Below are positions 1-9,288 of a DNA stretch of 38,336 bases, piece after piece. The stretch lies in the NCBI GenBank assembly GCA_902492235.1, contig CABUKS010000025.1:1-38336 (forward strand). The letters run 5' to 3'. Source of the stretch: an uncultured Collinsella sp. (lineage in GTDB: Bacteria; Actinomycetota; Coriobacteriia; Coriobacteriales; Coriobacteriaceae). Numbering within the stretch: position 1 is the stretch's first letter; each line of letters starts with the position of its first letter. The translations under genes and the position numbers were made by a program. The notes beneath the pieces were generated by a model. The model was not told the origin of the DNA and made no database searches. It worked only from the letters and a program-made list of their open reading frames with translations.

Positions 1-104
1 AGTCCCTTGCGGCGTAGTTCTTATTTAAGCCGTCCAAGTTTTGGGGTGCAGTTCATCGAAACCGATCGCGGGGCTGTTTCTTTAGCTACCCAGGTTTCCT
101 TATG

Positions 105-171
105 AGTTGCGGTGAGATAAGGACTGTTTGGTGGGCAGAAGCGGCTTTTCAATCCATATTTCACCGCAACT
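105..171. repeat. 67-bp inverted-repeat element, copy 1
   Basis: The terminal arms AGTTGCGGTGA (105-115) and TCACCGCAACT (161-171) are perfect inverted complements, and pairing continues imperfectly inward. The element has the same length, the same ends and a shared internal GGACTG at the same offset as 16346-16412, so the two are copies of one family. It lies 6 nt beyond the rsmB stop codon, so as RNA it would form a 3'-end hairpin for the fmt-rsmB transcript. It carries no ORF. A MITE or REP-type element is the likeliest class (inference). Confidence 0.75.
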
Positions 172-177
172 TAGTCG

Positions 178-1578
178 TTACTTGTGGACCAGGCGGGCGC
201 AGAAGTGGCCGTCGTAGGAGTCGGCGTTTACTGGCACGCTTTGGAAGAGGCCTCGATCGTTTTGGCGTACGGATACGAGCTTCTTAGCCTGATCGAACTC
301 GGGGAGTTGCAGAATCTGTGCCTCGGAAAGCGGTGCCACGCTAAAGCCGGCACCCTCGGGAGAAGCAAGGAAAGCATCCACCACCTGCGTGTTCTCCTCG
401 TCGAAGACGGAGCACGTCGCATAGATGAGCTCGCCGCCGGCAGCCACGCGCGCAGCGGCTTCCTTGAGCATCGACAGCTGCAGTTTGGGCAGCTCAACCG
501 TCACATCCTTTTCGGTCAGACGCCACGGAATCTCGGGATGACGACGCATGGTTCCGGTGCCCGAGCACGGCGCATCGATAAAGACCGTGTCGAATTTAAC
601 CGGCTCGCCAAGCATGGCATCAAACGATGTGAGCACCTCATCAAGCTCGCAGGCATCACCCGAAACCGTACGAACGCCCTGAATACCGGCCTTATGCAGG
701 CGAGCGAGATTCAGATCGCACTTGCGATCATGCAGATCGAGCGCCGTATGCTGACGCTCATAGCCCGCACGCTTAGCCTGGCACATCATCACATAGGTCT
801 TGGTGCCACGACCGGCACCAATCTCAAGGCAGCTACCAGGGCGCGTGGCAGCTGTGGCGATAAGCTGCGCGTTGAGATCAGATGCCACCGCGGCAGCACG
901 CTCAAACACACCCGAAGCAACGGTAACCTGGGCATCAACCGGGGCATGGCAGCCCGGGAAGACAGGCGCGACGAGCTGCGAGATATACGGATCGGGCTTG
1001 GTCACAAAGGCGTTCTCATGCAGGGCCAGCGGCGCGGGGGCCAGATTACCGGCAAAGCTAAGCGCGCCCTCCGGTGTGTCAAACGAAGCCATAATACGAG
1101 CGCACAGCCAACGCGGCAGACCCATCAGGCGCGACAGACGAACCAAGCGTCGCTCAGACTCGTCTACATCGGACGCAGTGGCAAAGTCCTCAACGTTGTC
1201 CGCGACCTTATGCAGCACGGCATTGGCCAAACCGGCGGCAGACTTAGCGCCGCAGCGCACCAGCTCAACGCCCTGACTCACCGCAACGCGGCCAGGCGTA
1301 TGCAGATAGAGCATCTCGAAGGCCGAGATACGAAGTGCCATGCGAACACGCGGCGCAACCTTTTTAGGCTTATCGAGAAACTGATCGAGCAGCTCGTCCA
1401 AAATGCCCTGCGTAGCGGCCACACCCAGCGCCAAGCGGGCGGCAAAAGCGGAATCGCGCTGGTCAATAGCCTTGGCCGATGCGCGAGAGGACAGCACGTC
1501 GCGCGCATACATGCCGCGGCGATCGGCCTCCATCAGCACATCGAGCGCAAGCTTGCGCGCGGGAGACAGTTTGCTCAT
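178..1578 (-). CDS. rsmB: 16S rRNA (cytosine-C5) methyltransferase RsmB/Sun family
   Basis: The 466-aa protein is a SAM-dependent rRNA m5C methyltransferase; the family modifies C967 of 16S rRNA. The N-terminal ~140 residues form the NusB-like RNA-binding domain. A Rossmann methyltransferase follows, with a SAM motif LEIGAGRGTKT at ~251-261 (usual form AAPGGKT). The two conserved cysteines are in APCSGTG (Cys ~338) and ATCS (Cys ~389). The start chosen is the ATG at 1578, which overlaps the fmt stop as ATGA; an upstream in-frame start at 1626 would lie inside fmt and adds no family sequence. The pairing with fmt (fmt-sun) is common in bacteria and supports the call. A 67-bp hairpin element sits 6 nt after the stop. 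Confidence 0.93.
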   Translation of the reverse strand: MSKLSPARKLALDVLMEADRRGMYARDVLSSRASAKAIDQRDSAFAARLALGVAATQGILDELLDQFLDKPKKVAPRVRMALRISAFEMLYLHTPGRVAVSQGVELVRCGAKSAAGLANAVLHKVADNVEDFATASDVDESERRLVRLSRLMGLPRWLCARIMASFDTPEGALSFAGNLAPAPLALHENAFVTKPDPYISQLVAPVFPGCHAPVDAQVTVASGVFERAAAVASDLNAQLIATAATRPGSCLEIGAGRGTKTYVMMCQAKRAGYERQHTALDLHDRKCDLNLARLHKAGIQGVRTVSGDACELDEVLTSFDAMLGEPVKFDTVFIDAPCSGTGTMRRHPEIPWRLTEKDVTVELPKLQLSMLKEAAARVAAGGELIYATCSVFDEENTQVVDAFLASPEGAGFSVAPLSEAQILQLPEFDQAKKLVSVRQNDRGLFQSVPVNADSYDGHFCARLVHK

Positions 1579-2495
1579 GACAGAACACCCCAGATAAGAT
1601 CGGCGCCTTGCAGCCCAGCAGCCCAAGCAGAAGCGGCCATAGCGCGCTTGCCATCAGGCTTAACCTCGAGCAACTCAACCGAGCCATCGGAAAGGCCAAG
1701 GTAAACACGCTTGGCCTTAACGAGAACCTGACCCTCACCAAGCGACACATCTGCCGGAGCCGCATCGAGCACGCGCACGGTCTTGCCGGCAATCACGCAG
1801 CGAGCGGGAGCGGTGTCGGACGACGCAAGCACATGACGCACGCAATCAAGCGCCACCATCTGAGGGTCAAGACGCATTTCCTGCTTAGAAATCTTGGCAG
1901 CATGGGTAACAAGCGACTCATCCTGTTCAGTCCACACAGCGGTACCATCGGCAAGCGAAGGAAGCGTATCGGCAAGCAATTTGCCGCCAAGCTCAGCAAG
2001 CTCAATGGTCAGCGCCTCGGCATGCTTACCGGCAACCGACGTGGAAGCCTGGGCACAATAAGCACCAGTATCCACGCCATGTCCAATGCGCATGATAGAA
2101 ACGCCAGCAACCTCATCACCAGCAAGAATGGCACGCTGAATAGGAGCAGCCCCCCGCCAACGAGGCAGCAAGGACGCATGAACATTCACAATGCCGAGCG
2201 GCGCCATGTGAAGAACCTCATCGGGCAAAATGCAACCATAAGCAGCCACACAGAAAATATCGGCTTGCGCAGCTTGGAGAGCCTCAACAACCTCGGCCGT
2301 CATACGATTAGCCTCAATAACCGGCAACTCTAGCTCAAGTGCTTTGGCCTTAACAGGAGACGGCTCAAGTTTCTTACCACGCCCACGAACAGCATCAGGG
2401 CGAGTAATAACAAGCGCAATCTCGTTTCCAGCCTCGACAAGCGAAACCAGCGAAGGCACAGCAAAATCAGGCGTACCCATAAAAACAATACGCAT
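1575..2495 (-). CDS. fmt: methionyl-tRNA formyltransferase
   Basis: The 306-aa protein transfers formyl from 10-formyl-THF to initiator Met-tRNA in the cytoplasm. The N-terminal formyltransferase fold begins MRIVFMGTPDFAVPSL. The catalytic triad of the family is visible as Asn104 and His106 in NVHASLLPRWRGAAP, and Asp142 in GVDTG. The C-terminal OB-like tRNA-binding domain follows from about residue 205. Length is standard. Its stop overlaps the rsmB start by ATGA, indicating translational coupling. Upstream, 327 nt separate it from def, and this space contains a long inverted repeat, so fmt probably has its own promoter. Confidence is high. Confidence 0.96.
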   Translation of the reverse strand: MRIVFMGTPDFAVPSLVSLVEAGNEIALVITRPDAVRGRGKKLEPSPVKAKALELELPVIEANRMTAEVVEALQAAQADIFCVAAYGCILPDEVLHMAPLGIVNVHASLLPRWRGAAPIQRAILAGDEVAGVSIMRIGHGVDTGAYCAQASTSVAGKHAEALTIELAELGGKLLADTLPSLADGTAVWTEQDESLVTHAAKISKQEMRLDPQMVALDCVRHVLASSDTAPARCVIAGKTVRVLDAAPADVSLGEGQVLVKAKRVYLGLSDGSVELLEVKPDGKRAMAASAWAAGLQGADLIWGVLS

Positions 2496-2712
2496 AAAGA
2501 ACGTCTCCCCTCAACCAAAGCCGAGACGGCTACAAAGAGCAGCGGAAAGCCAAGTACCCAGACCATCCGCAATAACAATTCAACAAGAACAAATATACCC
2601 AAAACCAAAGAAAGAGCCGCAATAAAAGCAGCTCTTTCAGCAAAGCACCTATCAGCGAAGACGCCCTTCCCTGGCCCGACGGCATCCCGGCGAACCGAGC
2701 CAGAACAACGCA

Positions 2713-2814
2713 GTCCCCGGTGCTGAGCGCCCACATATCGTCCCGCGCGCAGTTTCGCAGCAAAGCGAAAATGTTTGAGCACGGGATGATATGTGGGCGC
2801 TCAGCACCGGGGAC
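2713..2814. repeat. Long inverted repeat (33-bp arms) between def and fmt
   Basis: Arms 2713-2745 and 2782-2814 are inverted complements with a single mismatch. They begin and end GTCCCC/GGGGAC and enclose about 36 nt that contain a further small hairpin (TTTCGC/GCGAAA). The element lies 8 nt after the def stop, so in mRNA it would be a very stable 3' structure for priA-def. It lacks the T-tract of a classical terminator. The rest of the 2496-2822 gap holds no convincing gene; a hydrophobic open frame there runs into fmt and is not called. Confidence 0.75.
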
Positions 2815-2822
2815 GGTGGGAC

Positions 2823-3359
2823 CTACTCCGTCTCGCCCGGTCGAGCGCCGCGGGCCAGGGCGTCCTGGTACTCCTTGACGGCTTTGATCCTCTGCATCGG
2901 CTTCAGTCGCTCGAACATGGTATTGCCGTGCAGGTGATCGATCTCGTGCTGCAGGCACACGCAGAACAGGTCGCCCGTGGCCTCATAGCGGATCAGGTTG
3001 GCATCCAAGTCGTACGCCTCGACAACGACATGGTCGGGACGCTCAATCTCGCAGCTAATGCCAGGGATGGAAAGGCAACCCTCGCTAAAGGGCACCAGAT
3101 GGTCACTCTGCTCAACAATGACGGGATTGATAAGCACGTACGGGTCGTAGTCGTTCTTATCACTGTAGTCGCAGTCGATGGTGACGAGCTGAATAAGCTC
3201 GCCGATCTGCGGCGCAGCCAGGCCGCAACCGCCGTTCTCGAACATCATTTTCTTCATCTTCTCGGAAAGTGCCTCGATCGCCGGAGTGATCTCCTCGATG
3301 ACGGCGCACTCCTGGCGCAGACGAGGGTCGGGCGACAGTACGATTCCGTTGGCTTCCAT
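2823..3359 (-). CDS. def: peptide deformylase
   Basis: The 178-aa metalloenzyme removes formyl from nascent protein N-termini. All three family motifs are present: motif 1 as GCGLAAPQ, motif 2 as EGCLS (metal-ligand Cys) and motif 3 as QHEIDHLHG (two metal-ligand His and catalytic Glu). An ATG at 3365 is also in frame, but AAGGA lies too close to it and sits about 6 nt from the ATG at 3359, so the latter is chosen. It starts 18 nt after the priA stop, so priA-def is an operon; fmt lies downstream, matching the common priA-def-fmt-sun order. The C-terminus is short and acidic. Confidence 0.95.
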   Translation of the reverse strand: MEANGIVLSPDPRLRQECAVIEEITPAIEALSEKMKKMMFENGGCGLAAPQIGELIQLVTIDCDYSDKNDYDPYVLINPVIVEQSDHLVPFSEGCLSIPGISCEIERPDHVVVEAYDLDANLIRYEATGDLFCVCLQHEIDHLHGNTMFERLKPMQRIKAVKEYQDALARGARPGETE

Positions 3360-3377
3360 GGCCATCCTTTCGGGTTG

Positions 3378-5831
3378 TTACATCAAATCATAGGCGTCGA
3401 CGTCAACACTCACGCTCACGCCGCGCACAGAGCCCACCTCTTTGAGGCAGGCGTCGATATCATCAGAGACATGGTACCCCACGGGCGACTTCACAAGCAG
3501 ATGGAAGCGGTAACGGTCCTTGGCTCTCTCGATTACACACGAAGCCGGGCCCAGCACCTGCGGCACGGCACTCCCTGCCCGCAAAAAGTCGGGCGCGGCA
3601 GCATGCCAACGGCGCTTGAGGAGCTTTGCAATGCGCCCGATGTAGTCCTGCGCGTCGTCTCGGTTTGCCGACCACACCAAGATGTTGACCAGGCGAACAA
3701 ACGGCGGGTACAGCGCGTCGCGGCGCTGGTCCAGGTCGTAGTCGGTAAAGATCGAACGGTCATGCTCAGCGACGGCGCGAATGACCGGGTCCTCGGGCAG
3801 GTAGGTCTGGATGATGACCTCGCCGGGGCGATCACCACGACCGGCACGGCCGGCGACTTGCTCCAGTAGATCGTAGGCGCGCTCCCCTGCGCGGAAGTCC
3901 GGCAGCTTGAGGGCGAAGTCGGCATTGACCACGCCCACGAGCGTGATCTCGGGAAAGTCGAGGCCCTTTGCGATCATTTGGGTGCCCAACAGCACCGCGC
4001 AATCGGCGGCATCGAACTGCTCAAGCAGCTTTTTGTGCGCGTCCTTTCCGCGCGTGGAATCGGCATCCATGCGAATAATGGCGACATCCTCGGGCAACAT
4101 CTGGTGCAGTGCGTCCTCGATCTGCTGCGTACCCAGACCCATTTTTGCCAGGTAGCGACTGCCACATTTGGGGCAACGGCTCGTGGGCGCGGGATACGGC
4201 TTCACGCGCCAAGACGAACCGCATGTGTGGCACTGCAGCGTGTGCGTGCGCTCGTGATATGTAAGCGCGGTGGAGCAGTGATTGCAGGTGGGGACGCAGC
4301 CGCACTCGCGGCACATCAGGAACGGCGCAAAGCCACGGCGGTTATGCAGCAACACGGCCTTCTCGCGGCGCTCGACCACACGCTCCAGGCCTTCCATCAG
4401 CGGTTTTGAGAACATAGAGCGGCTGCCGTGCGAGAACTCGCGGCGCAGGTCGGCAATGCGGACTGTCGGCAGCACGGCGTGTCCCGGGCGCTCGGGCATC
4501 TCGACGCGCGTCCAGGTGGCACCGTTATACGTGCCACGGCGGCAGCGGTCGAGGGCCTCGGCCGAGGGCGTGGCGGAGCCCAACACGAGCGGGCAGCGGT
4601 AGCGCCGCGCCATCTCGGCCGCCACTTCGCGCGCATGGTAGCGCGGGATGGAACCCTGCTTGTAACTGGTCTCGTGCTCCTCGTCGATGATGATGAGGCC
4701 CAAGTCGCTGAGCGGGCAAAAGAGCGCCGAGCGGGCGCCGACAACCACGCGGGCCGCACCGCTGGCGACCATATCCCACTGGTCCAGACGCTCGCCGGCC
4801 GAAAGGCGCGAATGGAACACGGCAACCGTCTCGCCAAAGCGCGAGCGAAAGCGGCCGACGGTCTGGGCCGTCAGCGAGATCTCGGGCACGAGCACGCAGG
4901 CCGAACGGCCGGCCGCCAGCACGCGCTCAATCGCCGAGAGGTAGACCTCGGTTTTGCCGGAGCCAGTGACGCCGTCGACCAGCACCACGTCGCCATGAGC
5001 GTCCAGACGGGCGCGCTCAATCTGCGCGAGCGCCTGCTGCTGGCCGTTCGTGAGCGCGACTGGTGCCTTGCCGCTTGCCGAGGACAGCGTGGTCTGCTCG
5101 CTGCAACCGCGCCAGGCACGGCGCTCCTCCACCACCACGACGCCGCGTTTTTCGAGCGCCTTGATGGTCGCCGACATACTGTTATAGAGCAGGTTGAGGT
5201 CGCGCGTCGTGACCGGGCCGCACTGGAGCGCCTCGATGAGCTGACGCTGACGGACCGCGGTCTTTGGCGGCGTGTAGTCGAAACCCTCGGGCGTGAGCAT
5301 GACCCAGCGGTTTTGGATGGGTTTAACGGCAGGGCGCTCAACGGTCCACACGCCGTCATCGCCCTTGACCACACGCGGACTGCCGCCCGGGGGCAAGAAC
5401 AGGCGCAGGCACTCGGAAAGCGTCGCGACATACTCGCGGCTCATCCAGCGTGCGATACGGGCAGCCTCGGCGGTAAAGAGCGGTTTGCTGAGAATCGCCT
5501 CGACGGGCTTGATGCGCGCGGGATCGAGAGCGTCGTTGCCTTGCAGTTCGGCCAGCTCGGACGCGATGTCGACGATGTAGCCTGCGGCCGCACGGTTGCC
5601 AAAATGGACTAGAACGGTGGAGCCGATCTGAGCATCGTTGGCGAGTGACTGCGGAATGCCGTAGGCAAACGGCTCGGACAGCGCACGGGTCGGGATGTCG
5701 AGGACAACGCTCGCATAGGCGGCGATGGGCTCAGGTGCAGGCTTAAGCTGAGCCGAGGCAGCGGCAGGCACAGGCTTCACCGGAGCCCGCTCGGGTTCAG
5801 GCGAACCAAACAGCGAAAGTTGCTCAGCCAT
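3378..5831 (-). CDS. priA: primosomal protein N' (PriA helicase)
   Basis: The 817-aa superfamily 2 DNA helicase restarts stalled replication forks. A low-complexity N-terminus of about 35 residues precedes the 3'-DNA-binding domain. Walker A is GVTGSGKTE (~287-295) and the DEEH box is IIDEEHETSY (~381-390). A zinc-binding insertion contains paired cysteines: CRECGC, CNHC, CHTC and CPKC. Helicase motifs V-VI follow, including a QVAGRAGRGDRPG stretch. Length is normal to slightly long because of the N-terminal extension. It is preceded by the gltX terminator and followed by def after 18 nt. Confidence 0.95.
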   Translation of the reverse strand: MAEQLSLFGSPEPERAPVKPVPAAASAQLKPAPEPIAAYASVVLDIPTRALSEPFAYGIPQSLANDAQIGSTVLVHFGNRAAAGYIVDIASELAELQGNDALDPARIKPVEAILSKPLFTAEAARIARWMSREYVATLSECLRLFLPPGGSPRVVKGDDGVWTVERPAVKPIQNRWVMLTPEGFDYTPPKTAVRQRQLIEALQCGPVTTRDLNLLYNSMSATIKALEKRGVVVVEERRAWRGCSEQTTLSSASGKAPVALTNGQQQALAQIERARLDAHGDVVLVDGVTGSGKTEVYLSAIERVLAAGRSACVLVPEISLTAQTVGRFRSRFGETVAVFHSRLSAGERLDQWDMVASGAARVVVGARSALFCPLSDLGLIIIDEEHETSYKQGSIPRYHAREVAAEMARRYRCPLVLGSATPSAEALDRCRRGTYNGATWTRVEMPERPGHAVLPTVRIADLRREFSHGSRSMFSKPLMEGLERVVERREKAVLLHNRRGFAPFLMCRECGCVPTCNHCSTALTYHERTHTLQCHTCGSSWRVKPYPAPTSRCPKCGSRYLAKMGLGTQQIEDALHQMLPEDVAIIRMDADSTRGKDAHKKLLEQFDAADCAVLLGTQMIAKGLDFPEITLVGVVNADFALKLPDFRAGERAYDLLEQVAGRAGRGDRPGEVIIQTYLPEDPVIRAVAEHDRSIFTDYDLDQRRDALYPPFVRLVNILVWSANRDDAQDYIGRIAKLLKRRWHAAAPDFLRAGSAVPQVLGPASCVIERAKDRYRFHLLVKSPVGYHVSDDIDACLKEVGSVRGVSVSVDVDAYDLM

Positions 5832-5862
5832 GGCCCCAGCACCTCCTGTCCCATACGTCTAC

Positions 5863-5897
5863 AGAAACAAGAGCCCCGCTCTGAGTGAACGGGGCTC
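5863..5897 (-). terminator. Rho-independent terminator of gltX
   Basis: On the minus strand a GAGCCCCG/CGGGGCTC 8-bp stem (5890-5897 with 5871-5878) closes an 11-nt loop and is followed by TTGTTTCT. It begins 23 nt after the gltX stop and ends 31 nt before the priA start, so gltX and priA are probably separate transcription units. Confidence 0.8.
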
Positions 5898-5920
5898 GGA
5901 TACAAACGTTTGCGCAGCGA

Positions 5921-7396
5921 TTACAGCGCCATCGTGCGGGCGCGGTCGATGCGCGCCAGGCAGTCGTCGCGGCCGACGAGCGCCATGGTCTCGCCCAGCG
6001 GAGGGCTCACCATGTTGCCGCAGACGGCGACGCGCACAGCCTGGAACACCACGCGCTTCTTGAGGTCCATCTGCTCGGGCAGCGGCTCAAGCGCGGCGTC
6101 GATGTTGGCGGCCGTCCACTCGTCCACGCCCTCGAGCGCGACCTTGGTGGCATCCAGAATGGCACCCATGCCCTCCTTGGCCAGGCCTTTGTTGACAGAC
6201 TTCTCGTCATACTCGAGCGTATCGGCCGTAGCGAAGATGGGAGCGGCGACGGTCACGGCGTCGGCCGGCATCTTGGTGCGCGGCTTGACGATAGCGGCAA
6301 GCGCGTCGATCCAGTCCTCACCGTACTCGACGTTGCCCTCGATGAGACCCGCCTCGTGCAGCTCGGGAACCATGATCTCATCGGCAAACTGGGCGTCGGA
6401 CATACCGTTGATGTACTCAGCGTTAACCCAATCGAGCTTTTTGGGGTCGAAGGTCGCCGGGTTCTTGGAGATGCGGTCAAGCGAGAACTTGCTGGCCAGG
6501 ACATCGCGCGGGATGATCGTGGTCTCGCCGTCGAGCGACCAGCCGAGCAGCGCCAGGTAGTTGACGAAGGCGTCGGACAGGTAGCCGGCGTCGCGGTACT
6601 CCTCCACCGAGGTGGCGCCGTGGCGCTTGGAGAGCTTTTTGCCGTCGGCGCCCAGGATCATGGAGATGTGAGCGAACGTGGGCACGGGCGCGCCGAGGGC
6701 CTCGTAGACCATGACCTGACGCGGGGTGTTGGACAGGTGATCGTCGCCGCGAATGACATGGGTGATCTTCATCATGGCGTCGTCGACGACGGTCGCGAAG
6801 TTGTACGTGGGCGTGCCATCGGAGCGGAAGATGACAAAGTCGTCGAGCTCCTTGGCGTCGAAGGTCACCTCGCCGTGGACGGCGTCATGGATGACGACGT
6901 CGCCGCGGTCCTCGGGCACCTTGATGCGCAGGACGTAGGACTCGCCGGCCTCGATGCGACGGCGGGCCTCCTCGGGATCAAGATCGCGGCAACGGCGCTG
7001 ATAGCCCTGGAAGGGGTCCTTGCGCTCCTGCGCGGCCTTGCGATCGGCGTCGAGCTGCTCCTTGGTGCAGAAGCAGGGATAGGCCTTGCCCTCGTCCCAA
7101 AGCTTCTGGGCGGCCTGCTTGTACAGGTCCAGGCGCTCGGTCTGGGCGTAGGGGCCAAAGTCGCCGCCCACCTCGGGACCCTCGTCCCAGTCCAGGCCCA
7201 GCCAACGCATGGCGCGCAGGATGATCTGCGTGTTCTCGTCGGTGGAGCGGGTGGGGTCGGTGTCGTCGATGCGCAGGATGAACGTGCCGCCGTTTGCGCG
7301 GGCGAAAGCCCAGTTATAGATAGCGGTGCGGGCGCCGCCGATGTGCAGCTTGCCCGTCGGTGAGGGTGCAAAGCGGACGCGAACGTCTGATGCCAT
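5921..7396 (-). CDS. gltX: glutamyl-tRNA synthetase
   Basis: The 491-aa class I aminoacyl-tRNA synthetase charges tRNA-Glu (and tRNA-Gln if the transamidation route is used, which cannot be seen here). The HIGH signature is LHIGGARTA at ~17-25 within VRFAPSPTGKLHIGG. The KMSKS-like loop is KKLSKRHG. The C-terminal anticodon-binding helical domain is intact. The ATG at 7396 is chosen because GAGGAGA lies just upstream and the family starts at this point; the in-frame start at 7435 adds unrelated residues. It is transcribed divergently from metK, with a palindromic element between them, and ends at a clear terminator. Confidence 0.96.
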   Translation of the reverse strand: MASDVRVRFAPSPTGKLHIGGARTAIYNWAFARANGGTFILRIDDTDPTRSTDENTQIILRAMRWLGLDWDEGPEVGGDFGPYAQTERLDLYKQAAQKLWDEGKAYPCFCTKEQLDADRKAAQERKDPFQGYQRRCRDLDPEEARRRIEAGESYVLRIKVPEDRGDVVIHDAVHGEVTFDAKELDDFVIFRSDGTPTYNFATVVDDAMMKITHVIRGDDHLSNTPRQVMVYEALGAPVPTFAHISMILGADGKKLSKRHGATSVEEYRDAGYLSDAFVNYLALLGWSLDGETTIIPRDVLASKFSLDRISKNPATFDPKKLDWVNAEYINGMSDAQFADEIMVPELHEAGLIEGNVEYGEDWIDALAAIVKPRTKMPADAVTVAAPIFATADTLEYDEKSVNKGLAKEGMGAILDATKVALEGVDEWTAANIDAALEPLPEQMDLKKRVVFQAVRVAVCGNMVSPPLGETMALVGRDDCLARIDRARTMAL

Positions 7397-7493
7397 GGAT
7401 ATCTCCTCGATTGCAGGATGGATGTCTAACCGCATAAGTATAAAGCATCAGAGCAACCTCCGCACAAAGGGCATCGATCCACTCATTGGGGAT

Positions 7494-7583
7494 ACTCATT
7501 GGGGACAGTCTTAAATGACCAGTCGTTGGGCAACCTGTCGGCACTTAGGTAAGGCTGGTCATTTAAGTCTGTCCCCAATGAGT
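7494..7583. repeat. 29-bp-arm inverted repeat with flanking partial duplication
   Basis: Arms 7494-7522 and 7555-7583 are inverted complements with one mismatch, enclosing a 32-nt loop. Ends read ACTCATTGGGGACAG / CTGTCCCCAATGAGT. A second copy of ACTCATTGGGGA lies directly before the left arm (7481-7492), giving a partial direct duplication of the element end. The TTGGGGAC terminus resembles ends seen in REP/RAYT-type and other palindromic elements. It sits between the divergent gltX and metK 5' ends and encodes nothing. Confidence 0.75.
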
Positions 7584-7619
7584 AGGTGCGGAAAGGGTGT
7601 GAATGTTTGAATTACGCGC

Positions 7620-7682
7620 TATGATGTGCCCTTGCATAGAGAGCCTGGCGGAATGGTAACGGTCGCCGGGACACGTTTTTTG
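7620..7682 (+). promoter_or_regulatory. Putative metK promoter -10 and short structured leader
   Basis: A TATGAT hexamer (7620-7625) could be a -10 element; no good -35 was found. The ~60-nt leader then has a 7-bp GC stem (7644-7650 with 7664-7670) and a run of six or more T residues from 7676, which is attenuator-like. The SD GAAAGGA follows at 7681-7687. The stem region resembles a tRNA-Leu D-arm (TGGCGGAATGGTA). No known SAM riboswitch architecture was recognised. Confidence 0.4.
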
Positions 7683-7693
7683 AAAGGACTATC

Positions 7694-8974
<1,281 letters not shown>

Positions 8975-9011
8975 GCCAGCAGCAAATGCTGCAACCAAAT
9001 ATCGACGCACC

Positions 9012-9048
9012 AAAAGAAGTACCGGCCCCAACCGGTACTTCTTTTTTA
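9012..9048 (+). terminator. Rho-independent terminator of metK
   Basis: An 11-bp stem AGAAGTACCGG (9015-9025) / CCGGTACTTCT (9032-9042) with a 6-nt loop is flanked by an A-run and followed by TTTTTATT. It begins about 40 nt after the metK stop. Confidence 0.9.
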
Positions 9049-9109
9049 TTTGAACGGTGGTGAAGATATTTCGATAAGCAATGCATGACGCGTCACCAGC
9101 TAATGAATT

Positions 9110-9139
9110 TTGCGCACGCGCACTTCTACCATGTATCCT
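9110..9139 (+). promoter_or_regulatory. Candidate promoter upstream of sdaA
   Basis: TTGCGC (9110-9115) and TATCCT (9134-9139) are spaced by 18 nt and fit a weak sigma70-type promoter. The predicted transcript would begin at about 9146, inside the left arm of the following palindrome, so the palindrome would form most of the 5' leader. Confidence 0.4.
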
Positions 9140-9141
9140 TA

Positions 9142-9263
9142 GTCCCGAGGGGCGGGGCATAAGGTCGATCGCGAGTTCCGCACGAGCCGGAGAGCACTTA
9201 ATGTGCTCTCCGTGTGAGTCAGGACTGTCCGAGCAGGCGACCTTATGCCCCGCCCCTCGGGAC
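9142..9263 (+). repeat. 122-bp nested palindrome / structured leader before sdaA
   Basis: Perfect 26-nt inverted arms occupy 9142-9167 and 9238-9263. Nested inside is a second perfect hairpin, CGGAGAGCAC (9188-9197) / GTGCTCTCCG (9203-9212), with a 5-nt loop. The single-stranded stretches between the two are unequal, about 20 and 25 nt. It ends 13 nt before the sdaA Shine-Dalgarno AAAGGAG (9277-9283). It could be a mobile palindromic repeat, a cis-acting leader or a small RNA; the sequence alone does not decide. Confidence 0.7.
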
Positions 9264-9288
9264 GACGAGACAAGGCAAAGGAGCAGCC

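Noticed and set aside
184..1704. Long plus-strand open frame opposite rsmB
   Set aside because: It is antisense to rsmB, has no family features and has a low-complexity basic composition typical of shadow frames in high-G+C DNA.
2530..2782. Hydrophobic open frame upstream of fmt (Leu/Val-rich, about 45 residues)
   Set aside because: It has no good start site or SD, runs into fmt in another frame and contains the palindrome; it is more likely a compositional artefact or decayed fragment than a gene.
5885..7363. Long plus-strand open frame opposite gltX
   Set aside because: It is a shadow of gltX; the minus strand carries clear HIGG and KLSKR motifs, the plus strand none.
7437..7442. Possible gltX -10 (TATACT on the minus strand)
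   Set aside because: No -35 at acceptable spacing could be found, so it is not listed as a promoter.
7640..7680. Complete tRNA-Leu gene before metK
   Set aside because: Only a D-arm-like stretch is present; there is no anticodon arm, T-arm or acceptor stem.
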